From CAWUIO01 sp963922455 (lineage in GTDB: Bacteria > Bacteroidota > Bacteroidia > Cytophagales > Microscillaceae), in NCBI GenBank assembly GCA_963922455.1, contig CAWUIO010000068.1:1-36437 (forward strand): 36,437 bases of DNA, given 5' to 3'. This document shows, piece after piece, positions 1-8,547 of this stretch. Position numbers and translations under genes: made by a program. Below the pieces are notes generated by a model. That model did no database searches and was not told where the DNA came from. It saw nothing but the letters and a program-made list of their open reading frames with translations. How positions within the stretch are numbered: the stretch's first letter is position 1; each line of letters begins with the position of its first letter.

Positions 1-54
1 TCCCGCTTCCTTCTCTCCTCTCTCCTCTCTACTCTCTCTTCTTCTTCTTCTTCA
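1..54 (-). repeat. Purine-rich tail of element copy 1
   Basis: On the plus strand this is an almost pure pyrimidine run containing (CTT)n and (CTCT)n. On the strand of copy 1 it is a GA-rich tail that starts a few bases after the conserved CCCTAAGC end. It extends to the window edge, so its true length is unknown. Similar tails follow copies 2, 3 and 7. Confidence 0.7.
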
Positions 55-184
55 GCTTAGGGATGGAACGGCATGTTTGAGCCCGCCGCTGGCATGAGCG
101 GAGGCCGGCGAGTAGTGAGAGCCCGGCCTGCGGGGCAACTTCTATTTTTTTCGGGCACCGGGGTACTCCCGCAGGCAAGCCCCA
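55..184 (-). repeat. Structured ~130 bp intergenic element, copy 1
   Basis: First of seven copies. Read on the minus strand it starts at GGGGCTT and ends at CCCTAAGC. P2 is a perfect 9-bp stem (plus-strand arms 126-134 and 168-176, GCCTGCGGG against CCCGCAGGC) around a 33-nt loop. P3 is CTCGCCG paired with CGGCGGG (plus-strand arms 82-88 and 106-112, one G-T wobble). The terminal GGCTT/AAGC pairing closes the element. The tract at 1-54 follows its 3' end and is purine-rich on the element strand. Confidence 0.85.
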
Positions 185-282
185 AAACTCAAAAAGCCAT
201 TCCTACAAAGACCGTCGGTGAAGATTGATTTTTTAGCCGTAAATTGCTTTTTTGCCAATCACCCAATCAAGCCGGTTTTTGT

Positions 283-3200
283 ATGAGCCAAGCTAGTTCT
301 CCAAATATTTATCGAATGGCCCTGGATACGGGGGGAACCTTTACCGACGGAATTGCCGAAATGCCCGACGGAAGTATCCGCAAAATCAAAGTACTCAGTA
401 ATGGGAGCCTGCGGGCCAAAATCATAGAAAAAATCAGCCCGAAACAGTTGCGGGTAGATGAAAATTGGGGAGCCCAAGAGCCCATTTTTAAGGGGTATAC
501 CTTTCGTTTGTTAGGGGACAATTCCTTTACAAGTTCAGTAGAAAACTATGATCCGGGTAGCCAGGTACTAAGCCTGGAACAAGCTTTTCCAGCTGATATT
601 CCAGCTCACCATGCCTCATTCTCCTTGGATGCGGCCGAGGAAGCCCCTATCCTAGCCGCCCGGATCATCACGCAAACGCCTTTGGACAAGCCCCTACCTC
701 CCCTTGAGATGAAACTGGGTACCACCCGGGGCACCAATGCCCTATTGGAAAGGGACGGGGCCCCGACCCTCGTGCTCCTCAGCCCAGGTTTTGGCGATAT
801 TTTAAAAATACGGGACCAGAGAAGGCCTGATTTGTTTGCCCTAAAAATTGAGGTTGCGGAGCCCTTGAGTGATGGGGTCTTAGAAGTTGAGGGTAGAATT
901 GATCACCAAGGCCAAATTATCCAGGAACTCCAATTGCCCGCCCCCCAAACCTTAGAAGCTTTTAAAAACTCCGGGATTACTTCGGTAGCCATTGCCCTAA
1001 TCAATGCCTACCAAAACCCTATCCACGAAGAAAAACTGGCTGAGTATATCCGATCTTTTGGCTTTGCCTACATTTCTATTTCTACGCGATTGAGTCCTCA
1101 TATTCAGTACCTCCCCCGGTCGGAGACCAGTGTCGTCAATGCCTACCTTGATCCCATTTTGAGTCAATATTTAGATCAAATTGAGCAGGTATTGAGGCCA
1201 AATAATGGGCAAGCCCATCATACAAGTCTAAAAGTAATGAGTAGTGCAGGGAGCCTCCACCCTCCCCAGCACTTTCAAGCCAAAGACAGCTTGCTCAGCG
1301 GGCCAGCGGGGGGGGTACTGGGGGCCCACCAGATTGCTAGGCAAACCGGCATTCAAAAACATATCAGTTTTGATATGGGGGGTACGAGTACCGATGTAGC
1401 CCGGGCCGATGGCTATCCCGATTACACTCCCATGTTGGAAATTGGCTCGGCACGGTTGATGAGCACGAGTTTTCATATCGAGACCGTCGCCTCGGGAGGG
1501 GGTTCCATCTGTTATTTTGACGGTTTCAAGTTAGGAGTAGGCCCGCAGAGCGCGGGGGCTTTTCCAGGGCCGGCCAGCTATGGGGCCGGAGGTCCTTTAA
1601 GCATCACCGATGTTCATCTACTGCTGGGACGGATGGTAGCCGATGCCTTTAATATACCCATTGTTCCCACAGAGGCCCAAAAAGCCTTGGAGTCAATTAT
1701 GGCCAAAATGGAGGATGTTAATACGGAAAAAACCTCCTCCGAAGCCATTTTGAGCGGTTTTTTGGAAATTGCCCACGAGCTTATCGCCGGAGCTATCCAA
1801 AAAATATCCCAGCGAAAAGGCTATGACCCTCAAGAGTATAGCCTGATTGCATATGGGGGCGCGGGTGGTTTACACGCATGCGGAATCGCCGAAATTTTAA
1901 AAATCAAGCATATCGTCATACCCGAAAATGCCGGCCTGTTGAGTGCTTACGGGATTCGGGTGGCCCGGCCCGAAAAATTTGCCGAAGCCACCATTTTAGA
2001 AACGTTTTCGGCGGTTCAAACCGAACTGGAAGCTCGTTTTGATGCCTTAGGACAAAAAGCCAAGGCCGAATTGGTCCAGGAAGGAAATGCGGTAAAGGGT
2101 CTCGTGATACTAGAAAAGATAGTAGCCCTTCGTTTGCAAGGCCAGGAAACAAGCCTGGAAATTCCTATGGATAAGCCCGAGCAAATCCCCCAAGATTTTG
2201 AAAAAAACTACCGCCAAGTATACGGGCATTGGATTGAAAACCGGGAATTGGAGATAGCGTTTATCCGAATCAAAGTAGGCCTTCCCCCTGAAGAAATACC
2301 CCAGGGTGATATTTTCCCCTCTGTCCCTGCTCAAAAACCCGAAGCAAGTCGCAAAATCAAGTCATTCTTGCAAGGAAAATGGCAGCAAATCCCGGTGTAT
2401 CGACGAGAAAATCTAGAACCGGGTACCCAGATTAAAGGGGGAGCCCTACTCTTGGATGCCTACAGTACTACGGTGGTAGAACCCGATTGGACCGTCAGGA
2501 TAGATGCGATGGGGCATATCCACTTAAACTATCAGGAACCTACATTTGAGTCTTCGGATAATTCCGTATCCCACCAGGCTTTTTCTCATAATCAAGCTGT
2601 TCAATTGGAATTATTTAGTCGCCGCTTCCAGTCTTTGGCTGAACATATGGGGGCGACCCTGGAGAGGACCGCGTTTTCGGTCAATGTAAAAGAAAGGTTA
2701 GACTTTTCCTGTGCCCTATTGGATGCCAAGGGTTACCTGATAGCCAATGCCCCGCACATACCGGTACACTTGGGCAGCTTGGGGCTCTGCGTCCGTAAGG
2801 TCAGCGCTCAGATCGATTTCCAGCCAGGGGATGTCATTGTGGTCAACCATCCTAAGTATGGTGGCTCTCACTTACCCGATGTGACCCTTATCAAACCCCT
2901 CTTTGATGAAGAGCAGCAACTCATGGCTTTTGTGGCCAACCGGGCCCATCATGCCGAAATTGGAGGGATACGTCCCGGATCCATGCCTCCCCAAGCGCAA
3001 AACTTAGAAGAAGAAGGCGTAGTGATTGCTCCCAGTTATTTGATAAAACAAGGAAGGGCCCATTGGGAGGATATCCAAGCTATTTTTGAGCAGGCCCCCT
3101 ACCCCAGCCGATCCATACACGAAAATATGGCCGATTTGCAAGCTGCCCTGGCTTCGGTGGAAGACGGGGGGCATAAATATGCGCGTTTATTGCAGCAGTT

Positions 3201-4140
3201 TGGCAAGGAAGCCGTTCTCCATTATACCGAAGAGATCCAGAAGCACGCCAACCAAAAGATCCAGAAAGCCTTGGCCGATTGGTTTCAAGCCAGTGAGCAA
3301 GGCCTACTGGAAGCTGAAGAGTTTTTAGATGACCGGACCCGTTTGCACGTCAAAATTATTCCCCAAGACCAAGGCTGCTGTTTTGATTTTAGTGGGAGTG
3401 CCGCCCAGCATCCGGGGAACCTCAACGCCAATCCCTCCATTGTGTACAGTGTGGTGGTGTACGTGCTCCGCCTTTTATTGCAAGAAGATATACCGCTCAA
3501 TGATGGCTTGCTCCGTTCCATCCAGATTATCATCCCGGAAGCCACCATTTTGAACCCAGTTTTCCCTGAGGAAGATCATCTTAGTCCGGCAGTCGTTGGA
3601 GGCAATGTGGAAACGAGTCAAAAACTCTGCAACTTGCTTCTCAAGGCGCTTGGTTTACAAGCTGGCAGTCAAGGCACCATGAATAATGTGATATTTGGGA
3701 ATGACACATTCGGATTTTATGAAACTATAGGAGGCGGGGGTGGAGCGGGGCCCGATTTTCCTGGGGCCTCGGGAGTGCACCACCATATGACCAATACCCG
3801 CATCACGGATCCCGAGATTTTGGAAAGAAAATACCCAGTGCGTCTCCGCCGTTTTAGCCTGCGACCGGGTTCGGGTGGTAAAGGAAAATACCCGGGTGGG
3901 GATGGACTGGTTCGTGAGTTAGAATTTTTAGAGGTCATAGAACTTTCCATTTTGACCCAAGGGAGGGTAGAAGCTCCATTTGGTTTAGCTGGGGGAGATG
4001 CGGGTGCGCGGGGTCAGCAAGAAATCATTCGGGCCCAAGGGAACTTGGAGCCACTACAAGGAGTTGATCAAGCTACCCTTTTGCCTGGAGATCGCTTGCT
4101 AGTAAAAACACCTGGGGGTGGGGCCTACGGTGCCTCCTAA
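283..4140 (+). CDS. 5-oxoprolinase / hydantoinase, fused HyuA-HyuB
   Basis: ATP-dependent amidohydrolase of the 5-oxoprolinase family, expected to open the ring of 5-oxoproline (or a related cyclic amide) to glutamate. The 1285 residues match the size of the fused eukaryotic-type enzyme. The N-terminal half has the glycine-rich phosphate-binding motif DTGGTFTDG near residue 12 and the second motif DMGGTSTDV near residue 363 (HyuA). The HyuB half begins near residue 773 and contains ERLDFSCALLD, the Gly-rich GGGGGAGPDF and the C-terminal GGDGLVRELEF block. I chose the ATG at 283; an in-frame TTG 39 bases upstream would add 13 residues without family similarity. It is preceded by repeat copy 1 and stands alone. 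A run of eight G lies at 1308-1315 inside the frame. Family assignment is strong. The exact substrate (oxoproline or hydantoin) is inferred from the fused architecture. Confidence 0.93.
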   Translation: MSQASSPNIYRMALDTGGTFTDGIAEMPDGSIRKIKVLSNGSLRAKIIEKISPKQLRVDENWGAQEPIFKGYTFRLLGDNSFTSSVENYDPGSQVLSLEQAFPADIPAHHASFSLDAAEEAPILAARIITQTPLDKPLPPLEMKLGTTRGTNALLERDGAPTLVLLSPGFGDILKIRDQRRPDLFALKIEVAEPLSDGVLEVEGRIDHQGQIIQELQLPAPQTLEAFKNSGITSVAIALINAYQNPIHEEKLAEYIRSFGFAYISISTRLSPHIQYLPRSETSVVNAYLDPILSQYLDQIEQVLRPNNGQAHHTSLKVMSSAGSLHPPQHFQAKDSLLSGPAGGVLGAHQIARQTGIQKHISFDMGGTSTDVARADGYPDYTPMLEIGSARLMSTSFHIETVASGGGSICYFDGFKLGVGPQSAGAFPGPASYGAGGPLSITDVHLLLGRMVADAFNIPIVPTEAQKALESIMAKMEDVNTEKTSSEAILSGFLEIAHELIAGAIQKISQRKGYDPQEYSLIAYGGAGGLHACGIAEILKIKHIVIPENAGLLSAYGIRVARPEKFAEATILETFSAVQTELEARFDALGQKAKAELVQEGNAVKGLVILEKIVALRLQGQETSLEIPMDKPEQIPQDFEKNYRQVYGHWIENRELEIAFIRIKVGLPPEEIPQGDIFPSVPAQKPEASRKIKSFLQGKWQQIPVYRRENLEPGTQIKGGALLLDAYSTTVVEPDWTVRIDAMGHIHLNYQEPTFESSDNSVSHQAFSHNQAVQLELFSRRFQSLAEHMGATLERTAFSVNVKERLDFSCALLDAKGYLIANAPHIPVHLGSLGLCVRKVSAQIDFQPGDVIVVNHPKYGGSHLPDVTLIKPLFDEEQQLMAFVANRAHHAEIGGIRPGSMPPQAQNLEEEGVVIAPSYLIKQGRAHWEDIQAIFEQAPYPSRSIHENMADLQAALASVEDGGHKYARLLQQFGKEAVLHYTEEIQKHANQKIQKALADWFQASEQGLLEAEEFLDDRTRLHVKIIPQDQGCCFDFSGSAAQHPGNLNANPSIVYSVVVYVLRLLLQEDIPLNDGLLRSIQIIIPEATILNPVFPEEDHLSPAVVGGNVETSQKLCNLLLKALGLQAGSQGTMNNVIFGNDTFGFYETIGGGGGAGPDFPGASGVHHHMTNTRITDPEILERKYPVRLRRFSLRPGSGGKGKYPGGDGLVRELEFLEVIELSILTQGRVEAPFGLAGGDAGARGQQEIIRAQGNLEPLQGVDQATLLPGDRLLVKTPGGGAYGAS

Positions 4141-4661
4141 TGCCTAGAAATAGAAGCGTTTTCTTACAGACATTCTATAAAACGATGGATTTAGGCCTTA
4201 TTTCGTAAAAAAAAGGGAATTAAAGTAGCACTTACGCCCAGAATCTCGTTCATTTGTATAATAGCACGACACCAAACTAAAATGATTACCTATTTAGCCA
4301 TCCTTTCCCAACTTCGGCATGGTACTGTTCCACAGGCCAAGCCCAAAGCCAAACCTTTTAGGGGTCTTTACCAAGCACCTCGGGTACAGCGCATCCTTAC
4401 CCCCCGGGTTACCCGCTAAAAAGAAGCCTACCTTATACACAAGTAATTTTTTTATTATTTCTCGCATTTCTCAGAATCCGGGAATAATGTTTGCACTATT
4501 TTAGCCCGGCACTTCACCATATAATTATAGCATCGGCTCTGGAAATCCAATTTGAATCATAGAGAGATGTCTTTCAGCCAGACATCCCAAATTTTGCTTT
4601 TCATTTAATCGGATCATACACGTATTATCCCTAATTTTGAGTCACAGCAAGAGAGGCTATT
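4141..4661. other. 520-bp gap between oxoprolinase and phosphatase
   Basis: No convincing gene. Just after the stop, CGTTTT (4157-4162) pairs with AAAACG (4179-4184) inside GCCTA (4142-4146) and TAGGC (4192-4196). There is no long T-tract, so this is only a weak terminator candidate. A 61-codon frame at 4319-4504 has no recognisable product or ribosome site and I leave it out. A perfect hairpin, GATGTCT 4566-4572 with AGACATC 4580-4586, lies upstream of the phosphatase promoter candidate. Confidence 0.5.
4632..4639 (+). promoter_or_regulatory. Candidate Bacteroidota promoter -7 box
   Basis: TAATTTTG matches the Bacteroidota sigma-A core TAnnTTTG exactly and lies 23 bases before the phosphatase ATG. 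No clear TTG box is present at the expected upstream distance, so support rests on the -7 box and its position. GAGAGG at 4651-4656 could serve as a ribosome site. Confidence 0.4.
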
Positions 4662-6512
4662 ATGTTTAATTTGTTCAGGACCATCCGGGCAAAGTTGTTA
4701 TTTGCTTTCTTCACTTTTCTGTTGATTACGACTGGTTTTATCTTTTTGGCCGACTCCTGGTTTGCCATAAAAGAGCGAAGCATTCAATCTTTATTGGATC
4801 GTATGCAATCCATCAACCTGAATCAGCAGCGAGTTGAAAAGCAGGAGTACATCTTTTTTAAGGATGAGCTTATCAACGAGGAGTTTCACCGTACCAAATT
4901 CAGTCAAATTCTCGAGCAAAGACGCAAGTGGATTCAGGAGATAAAGCAAGACCTCAGCTTTATCCGGAAAGCCAAGGAAATCAAAGCGCTGGATATTGAT
5001 GGGGAAATCAAAAACCTCATCCAGAGATTTGACCATTACGAAAGCATCTTTGACCAACTCAAAGAAATCCTCATTACCCGCGGTTTTAAAAATTTTGGCA
5101 TAGAAGGACGCATGCGCCTCCACATCCACGCTCTCGAAAAAGCTTCCTTCCCCTATGATCGGGCTAAAATGCTTATGATCCGTCGCCACGAGAAGGACTT
5201 TATCCTGAGAAAGCAAAATCAATACATTGATAGTTTACATCAAGCCGCTTCCCGATTAAGAGTGGAGTTGGGCACCCAGCCTGAGCTCCTTGACCACTTA
5301 GAACGCTACGAAGAAACTTTTGACAAATTGGTAGATGCCGAAAGACAGGTAGGTTTTACCAATGATGAGGGTTTGAAAAAGCAGCTCAAAGACATCAGTG
5401 TCCAACTGAACCAGCAAATTGCCGCTTTGAACACGTCTATTTTGGAAGAAGCCAGCAGAATCCGCAATCAGAATAAAACCATACAAACCCTCATCATTAT
5501 CATTGGGACCTTTCTGGTGTTTGTATTGGCCTTTTTTGTAACCCGAAGCCTCAGTAAACCCATTAGCGAAATTTCCTTGGCCATTCACCGGGTGATTGAG
5601 AATAAATTCTCCAAAGACGTTCCTTTTAGTCGCTACCGCTCCAATGATGAGATTGGTATGCTCTCCCGGGATGTCTCATACATGATTGAGACCGTACATA
5701 ATAATATTGCCGAAATTAAAGATCAATCCGAAAAGATTGAGAAAAAGCAAAAAATCCTGATGGAAGGAGTTAGCTACGCCAAGCGAATCCAACAAGCCAT
5801 CCTTCCCGATTATGAAATAACGCATTACTTCAAAAAATACTTCGTCTTATATCGCCCGCGCTATGACGTATCGGGTGACTTCTACTGGTTTACCGAATTG
5901 GATGGCAAATACTACTTGGCCGTAGTGGACTGTACAGGGCAAGGGGTCTCGGGGGCCTTTATGTCTATGATTGGCAACACCCTGCTCAATGAGGTAATTG
6001 ACGAGAAAAAAATTGATGACCCTCCTTTTATTTTGGAGACCCTCAATACCGAGTTTAAGATGGCCTTGCACCAAAATCAAAGGCTCAGCGATGATAGCAT
6101 GGACATCTGTCTTTGTAAAATAGAACCTTCTGAAGAAAAGCCGGGCTATTGGAATGTCACCTATTCGGGAGCCAACCGGCCTTTGTTTTATAGTGATGGC
6201 TGGGAGTTACACGAAATTCGGGGAACGACCCGCTCCATTGGAGGGCGCCACCTTCATAAAGACAAGTTATTCGAAAAACACTCCTTTGAGCTTAAAAAAG
6301 GAAACTTCCTCTACCTCAGTACCGATGGCTTCGTGAATCAAAACAATTCCGAACAGAAAAAATACGGTACCACCCGATTTAAAGAATTTGTCCGCAAAAT
6401 ATTGCACTTGCCAGTTACCCAACAAGAAGAAAAAATCAATCGTGAATTGGATAATTTCATGGAAGGCACAGGGCAAAGAGACGATATTACCGTATTTGTC
6501 TTAAAGCTCTAA
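4662..6512 (+). CDS. Membrane HAMP-domain SpoIIE/RsbU-type serine phosphatase
   Basis: A 616-residue sensor phosphatase of the PP2C (SpoIIE/RsbU) class, probably dephosphorylating an anti-sigma antagonist or similar partner on receiving an extracellular signal. A membrane segment at about 10-32 is followed by a mostly helical periplasmic region (33-270), a second membrane segment (about 273-295), a HAMP linker to about 345, a short coiled coil and the catalytic domain from about 380. Metal-binding motifs are DVSGDF near 401, VDCTGQG near 422, STDG near 553 and RDDIT near 606. The second motif is usually DCTGHG in this family; here Gln replaces His, which is not a direct metal ligand, so activity is still expected. 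No kinase or anti-sigma gene lies next to it, so the partner is unknown. It ends at the convergent repeat pair 6521-6883. Confidence 0.9.
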   Translation: MFNLFRTIRAKLLFAFFTFLLITTGFIFLADSWFAIKERSIQSLLDRMQSINLNQQRVEKQEYIFFKDELINEEFHRTKFSQILEQRRKWIQEIKQDLSFIRKAKEIKALDIDGEIKNLIQRFDHYESIFDQLKEILITRGFKNFGIEGRMRLHIHALEKASFPYDRAKMLMIRRHEKDFILRKQNQYIDSLHQAASRLRVELGTQPELLDHLERYEETFDKLVDAERQVGFTNDEGLKKQLKDISVQLNQQIAALNTSILEEASRIRNQNKTIQTLIIIIGTFLVFVLAFFVTRSLSKPISEISLAIHRVIENKFSKDVPFSRYRSNDEIGMLSRDVSYMIETVHNNIAEIKDQSEKIEKKQKILMEGVSYAKRIQQAILPDYEITHYFKKYFVLYRPRYDVSGDFYWFTELDGKYYLAVVDCTGQGVSGAFMSMIGNTLLNEVIDEKKIDDPPFILETLNTEFKMALHQNQRLSDDSMDICLCKIEPSEEKPGYWNVTYSGANRPLFYSDGWELHEIRGTTRSIGGRHLHKDKLFEKHSFELKKGNFLYLSTDGFVNQNNSEQKKYGTTRFKEFVRKILHLPVTQQEEKINRELDNFMEGTGQRDDITVFVLKL

Positions 6513-6520
6513 ATTGTGTA

Positions 6521-6653
6521 GGAGCTTCCCCGCGGGATACAGGTATGGGGCCGATAGGTTTCACCCTGCCCCGCGGGTCGGGCTAGGCTGCCAAGCCGGC
6601 CCACGCACCTCCAGCGGCGGTCTTGGCCCTCACGGGCGCCTATCCCTAAGCCA
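6521..6653 (+). repeat. Structured intergenic element, copy 2 (variant P3)
   Basis: Starts AGCTTCCCC and ends CCCTAAGCC. P2 arms are the self-complementary CCCGCGGG at 6529-6536 and 6570-6577, with a 33-nt loop. The segment after CGGGCT differs from all other copies, yet it still pairs: TAGGC with GCCTA, and GCCAAG with CTTGGC. The 3' half is therefore a structural variant. It lies directly after the phosphatase stop codon. Confidence 0.8.
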
Positions 6654-6681
6654 AGAAAGAAGAGAGAGTAGAGAAAAGAGA
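6653..6681 (+). repeat. Purine tail of element copy 2
   Basis: A GA-rich run with a single T follows the CCCTAAGCC end of copy 2. Its mirror is the pyrimidine tract at 6698-6754, the tail of copy 3. The two tails face each other and could partly pair. Confidence 0.65.
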
Positions 6682-6697
6682 CCAATTCCTTGATTAA

Positions 6698-6754
6698 CTC
6701 TCCCTTTTCCCTCTCTATTCTCTGCTCCCTCCTCTCGATTCTCTCCTCTTCTTT
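6698..6754 (-). repeat. Purine tail of element copy 3
   Basis: Pyrimidine-rich on the plus strand and purine-rich on the strand of copy 3. It begins immediately after the element's conserved CCCTCAGCC end. Only isolated bases interrupt the purine run. Confidence 0.65.
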
Positions 6755-6883
6755 GGCTGAGGGATAGAGCGGCCTGTTTGAGCTCGTGGAGGCTTGCGGG
6801 GAGTGGCAGCGAGTAGCGAAAGCCCGACCCCGGCGGCACAAACGTATATAGGGAAACTTTAGGACAAGGCCGGGGGCAGCCCC
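6755..6883 (-). repeat. Structured intergenic element, copy 3
   Basis: Inverted relative to copy 2, tail to tail. P1 is GGCTG/CAGCC (plus-strand 6755-6759 and 6877-6881). In most other copies this helix is GGCTT/AAGCC, so both sides changed together. P2 arms are CCCCGGC 6828-6834 and GCCGGGG 6869-6875 with a 34-nt loop. P3 is CTCG/CGAG. It sits in the gap between two convergent genes. Confidence 0.85.
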
Positions 6884-6907
6884 TTTTATAAAAAAAAGGA
6901 CAATTGG

Positions 6908-8392
6908 CTAGCGATCATTCATATTGAGGATCAACTGGTAGTAAAAACGAATAGACTTTTGAATATTATCCAAGGAGATACGCTCATTGATCCCGTGAAA
7001 ACCGTCCAATTCTTTCTGGGGCAAGGCAATCGGACTGAAACGAAAGATGTTGTGGGTCAGGTTTTGAAAATGCTTGGAGTCTGTCCCAGCGATCATTAGC
7101 GAGGGGGTCACAACCGCCTCCGGATAAATTTGGTGCACCGTCTTCTGTATCAAGTAAAAACTATTCGATTCTAATTCGGCCATGGGTACAGGATCATTGT
7201 GATCGGTATTGGCCAAAAGCACTTCTACCTTTTCATCCCGGATAACTTGCTGCACCCGCTCCTGTACCGACTCCACGGTTTCTCCCGGAAGAATCCGGAA
7301 GTTAACCGTGGCTTTGGCCAAAGTAGGTAAAACATTGGCCTTGGGACTCCCTTGCAGCATGGTGGGGGCAATGGTAGTTCGCATGATTGCGTCAGAAGCC
7401 GGGCGGTCAGACATGACATTGATGAGAAGAGGCTCCAAAAACCAACGATTGGCAAAGGCCATTCGTGGAAAAAAGCTCATTTCTGGGCTCATGTAGTCTA
7501 GCATAGCTTGAGTTGCCCCCTCAATTTTGGCTGGAAAGGGATTTTCTTCCAAACGGATCAAAGCCCTACTAAGCCTACCAATAGCCGATTCTCTCAAAGG
7601 CCGTGAAGAATGCCCGCCCGTATGTTTCACCCGTAGCTCGAGGTTGACATAGCCTTTTTCCTCTACGCCGATATAGGCTACGGGCTTGTTTACTCCTGGC
7701 ATGAGACCATTCAAAATGAACGCACCTTCATCTAAGACAAACTCCATTTTTTGCTTTTTAGCTTCTAAATATTCAGCAATTTTTTTTGCCCCTTCTTGCC
7801 CCCCTATCTCCTCATCGTGCCCAAAGGCCAGATACAAGGTGCGCGCCGGGCGAAACCCCCGCCGAATAAGAAACTCAACCGCTTCTAGCATAGCGATGAT
7901 ATGAAGTTTATCATCCATAGCGCCCCGCCCCCATACGAACCCCTCTTCAATAGCTCCCGAAAAAGGGGGGTAGGTCCAAGCGGTATCCAGGGGCTTGCTA
8001 TCCTCGGCATGGGAGGCTACGGGGACCACATCCATATGCGCCATCATCACTACAGGAGCCAGTTTAGGGTCACTGCCCGGCCAAGTATATAAGAGGCTAT
8101 ATTTATTAATAATTTCCCGGTTTAGTACGGCGTGTACCCGGGGAAAACTTTCTTCTAGACTTCGATGTAAGGTATCGTACCAACTATATTTGATCAAGGA
8201 AGGCTCATCATAAGAAATGGTAGGAATCTTGACAATCTCCGCTAAATGTTGAGGGGCCTTGGGTAGGGTATTAAAACTATTGGGGGGGGCTACATCAAAT
8301 TGCTGACTTCTAATGGTGAGGGTATTGAATACCATCACCCCAAGTAAAAACACAAACATCAGAGCAGAGAGGCTCAATAGATTTCGAAGCAT
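6908..8392 (-). CDS. Membrane-anchored M20 peptidase, PM20D1-like
   Basis: A 494-residue zinc peptidase of family M20, closest in motif pattern to PM20D1-type enzymes, which hydrolyse or form N-acyl amino acids; carboxypeptidase activity is the alternative. An N-terminal membrane anchor spans about 9-25 with no obvious cleavage site, so the catalytic domain is probably outside the inner membrane. Zinc-site residues are visible: H119 and D121 in MAHMD, D160 in GRGAMDDK, E194-E195 in GHDEE, and a late His in AGTDSKHF. A dimerisation lid lies between about 245 and 380. The start is an ATG with a promoter candidate 42 bases upstream. A run of eight C in the sense strand (plus-strand 8282-8289) encodes Ala-Pro-Pro just after the anchor. 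It is divergent from the pyruvate carboxylase gene. The family is certain; the substrate is inferred. Confidence 0.9.
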   Translation of the reverse strand: MLRNLLSLSALMFVFLLGVMVFNTLTIRSQQFDVAPPNSFNTLPKAPQHLAEIVKIPTISYDEPSLIKYSWYDTLHRSLEESFPRVHAVLNREIINKYSLLYTWPGSDPKLAPVVMMAHMDVVPVASHAEDSKPLDTAWTYPPFSGAIEEGFVWGRGAMDDKLHIIAMLEAVEFLIRRGFRPARTLYLAFGHDEEIGGQEGAKKIAEYLEAKKQKMEFVLDEGAFILNGLMPGVNKPVAYIGVEEKGYVNLELRVKHTGGHSSRPLRESAIGRLSRALIRLEENPFPAKIEGATQAMLDYMSPEMSFFPRMAFANRWFLEPLLINVMSDRPASDAIMRTTIAPTMLQGSPKANVLPTLAKATVNFRILPGETVESVQERVQQVIRDEKVEVLLANTDHNDPVPMAELESNSFYLIQKTVHQIYPEAVVTPSLMIAGTDSKHFQNLTHNIFRFSPIALPQKELDGFHGINERISLDNIQKSIRFYYQLILNMNDR

Positions 8393-8433
8393 ACAATTAA
8401 TTTTGTACCAAGTTGAATAAAAATTGTGAAAGT

Positions 8434-8463
8434 CAAAAATATACCCCGTTTTCTTGCAGGCAA
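8434..8463 (-). promoter_or_regulatory. Candidate promoter for the M20 peptidase
   Basis: On the minus strand TATTTTTG (plus-strand 8434-8441) matches TAnnTTTG, and a TTG (plus-strand 8461-8463) lies 19 bases further upstream, close to the expected -33 spacing. The gene start is 41 bases downstream. Confidence 0.45.
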
Positions 8464-8547
8464 GAAATTGTTTCCTTCTCGTACATTATATTTTTTTGTG
8501 TAGTTTTATACACCTTACCATTTTTTGAGAACCTTGCCCTTCGTTCT

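Noticed and set aside
244..282. Longer 5-oxoprolinase start from TTG
   Set aside because: Adds 13 residues without similarity; the ATG at 283 leads directly into the family N-terminus.
4319..4504. 61-codon frame in the gap
   Set aside because: No family features, signal peptide or ribosome site; composition does not match the coding genes.
6509..6841. 110-codon minus-strand frame over the convergent repeats
   Set aside because: It lies entirely on element copies 2 and 3; similar frames appear over other copies only because the repeat is GC-rich.
8413..8547. Longer pyruvate carboxylase start from TTG
   Set aside because: The extra 45 residues are hydrophobic and Cys-rich, unlike any pyruvate carboxylase N-terminus, and an ATG at 8548 fits the family start.
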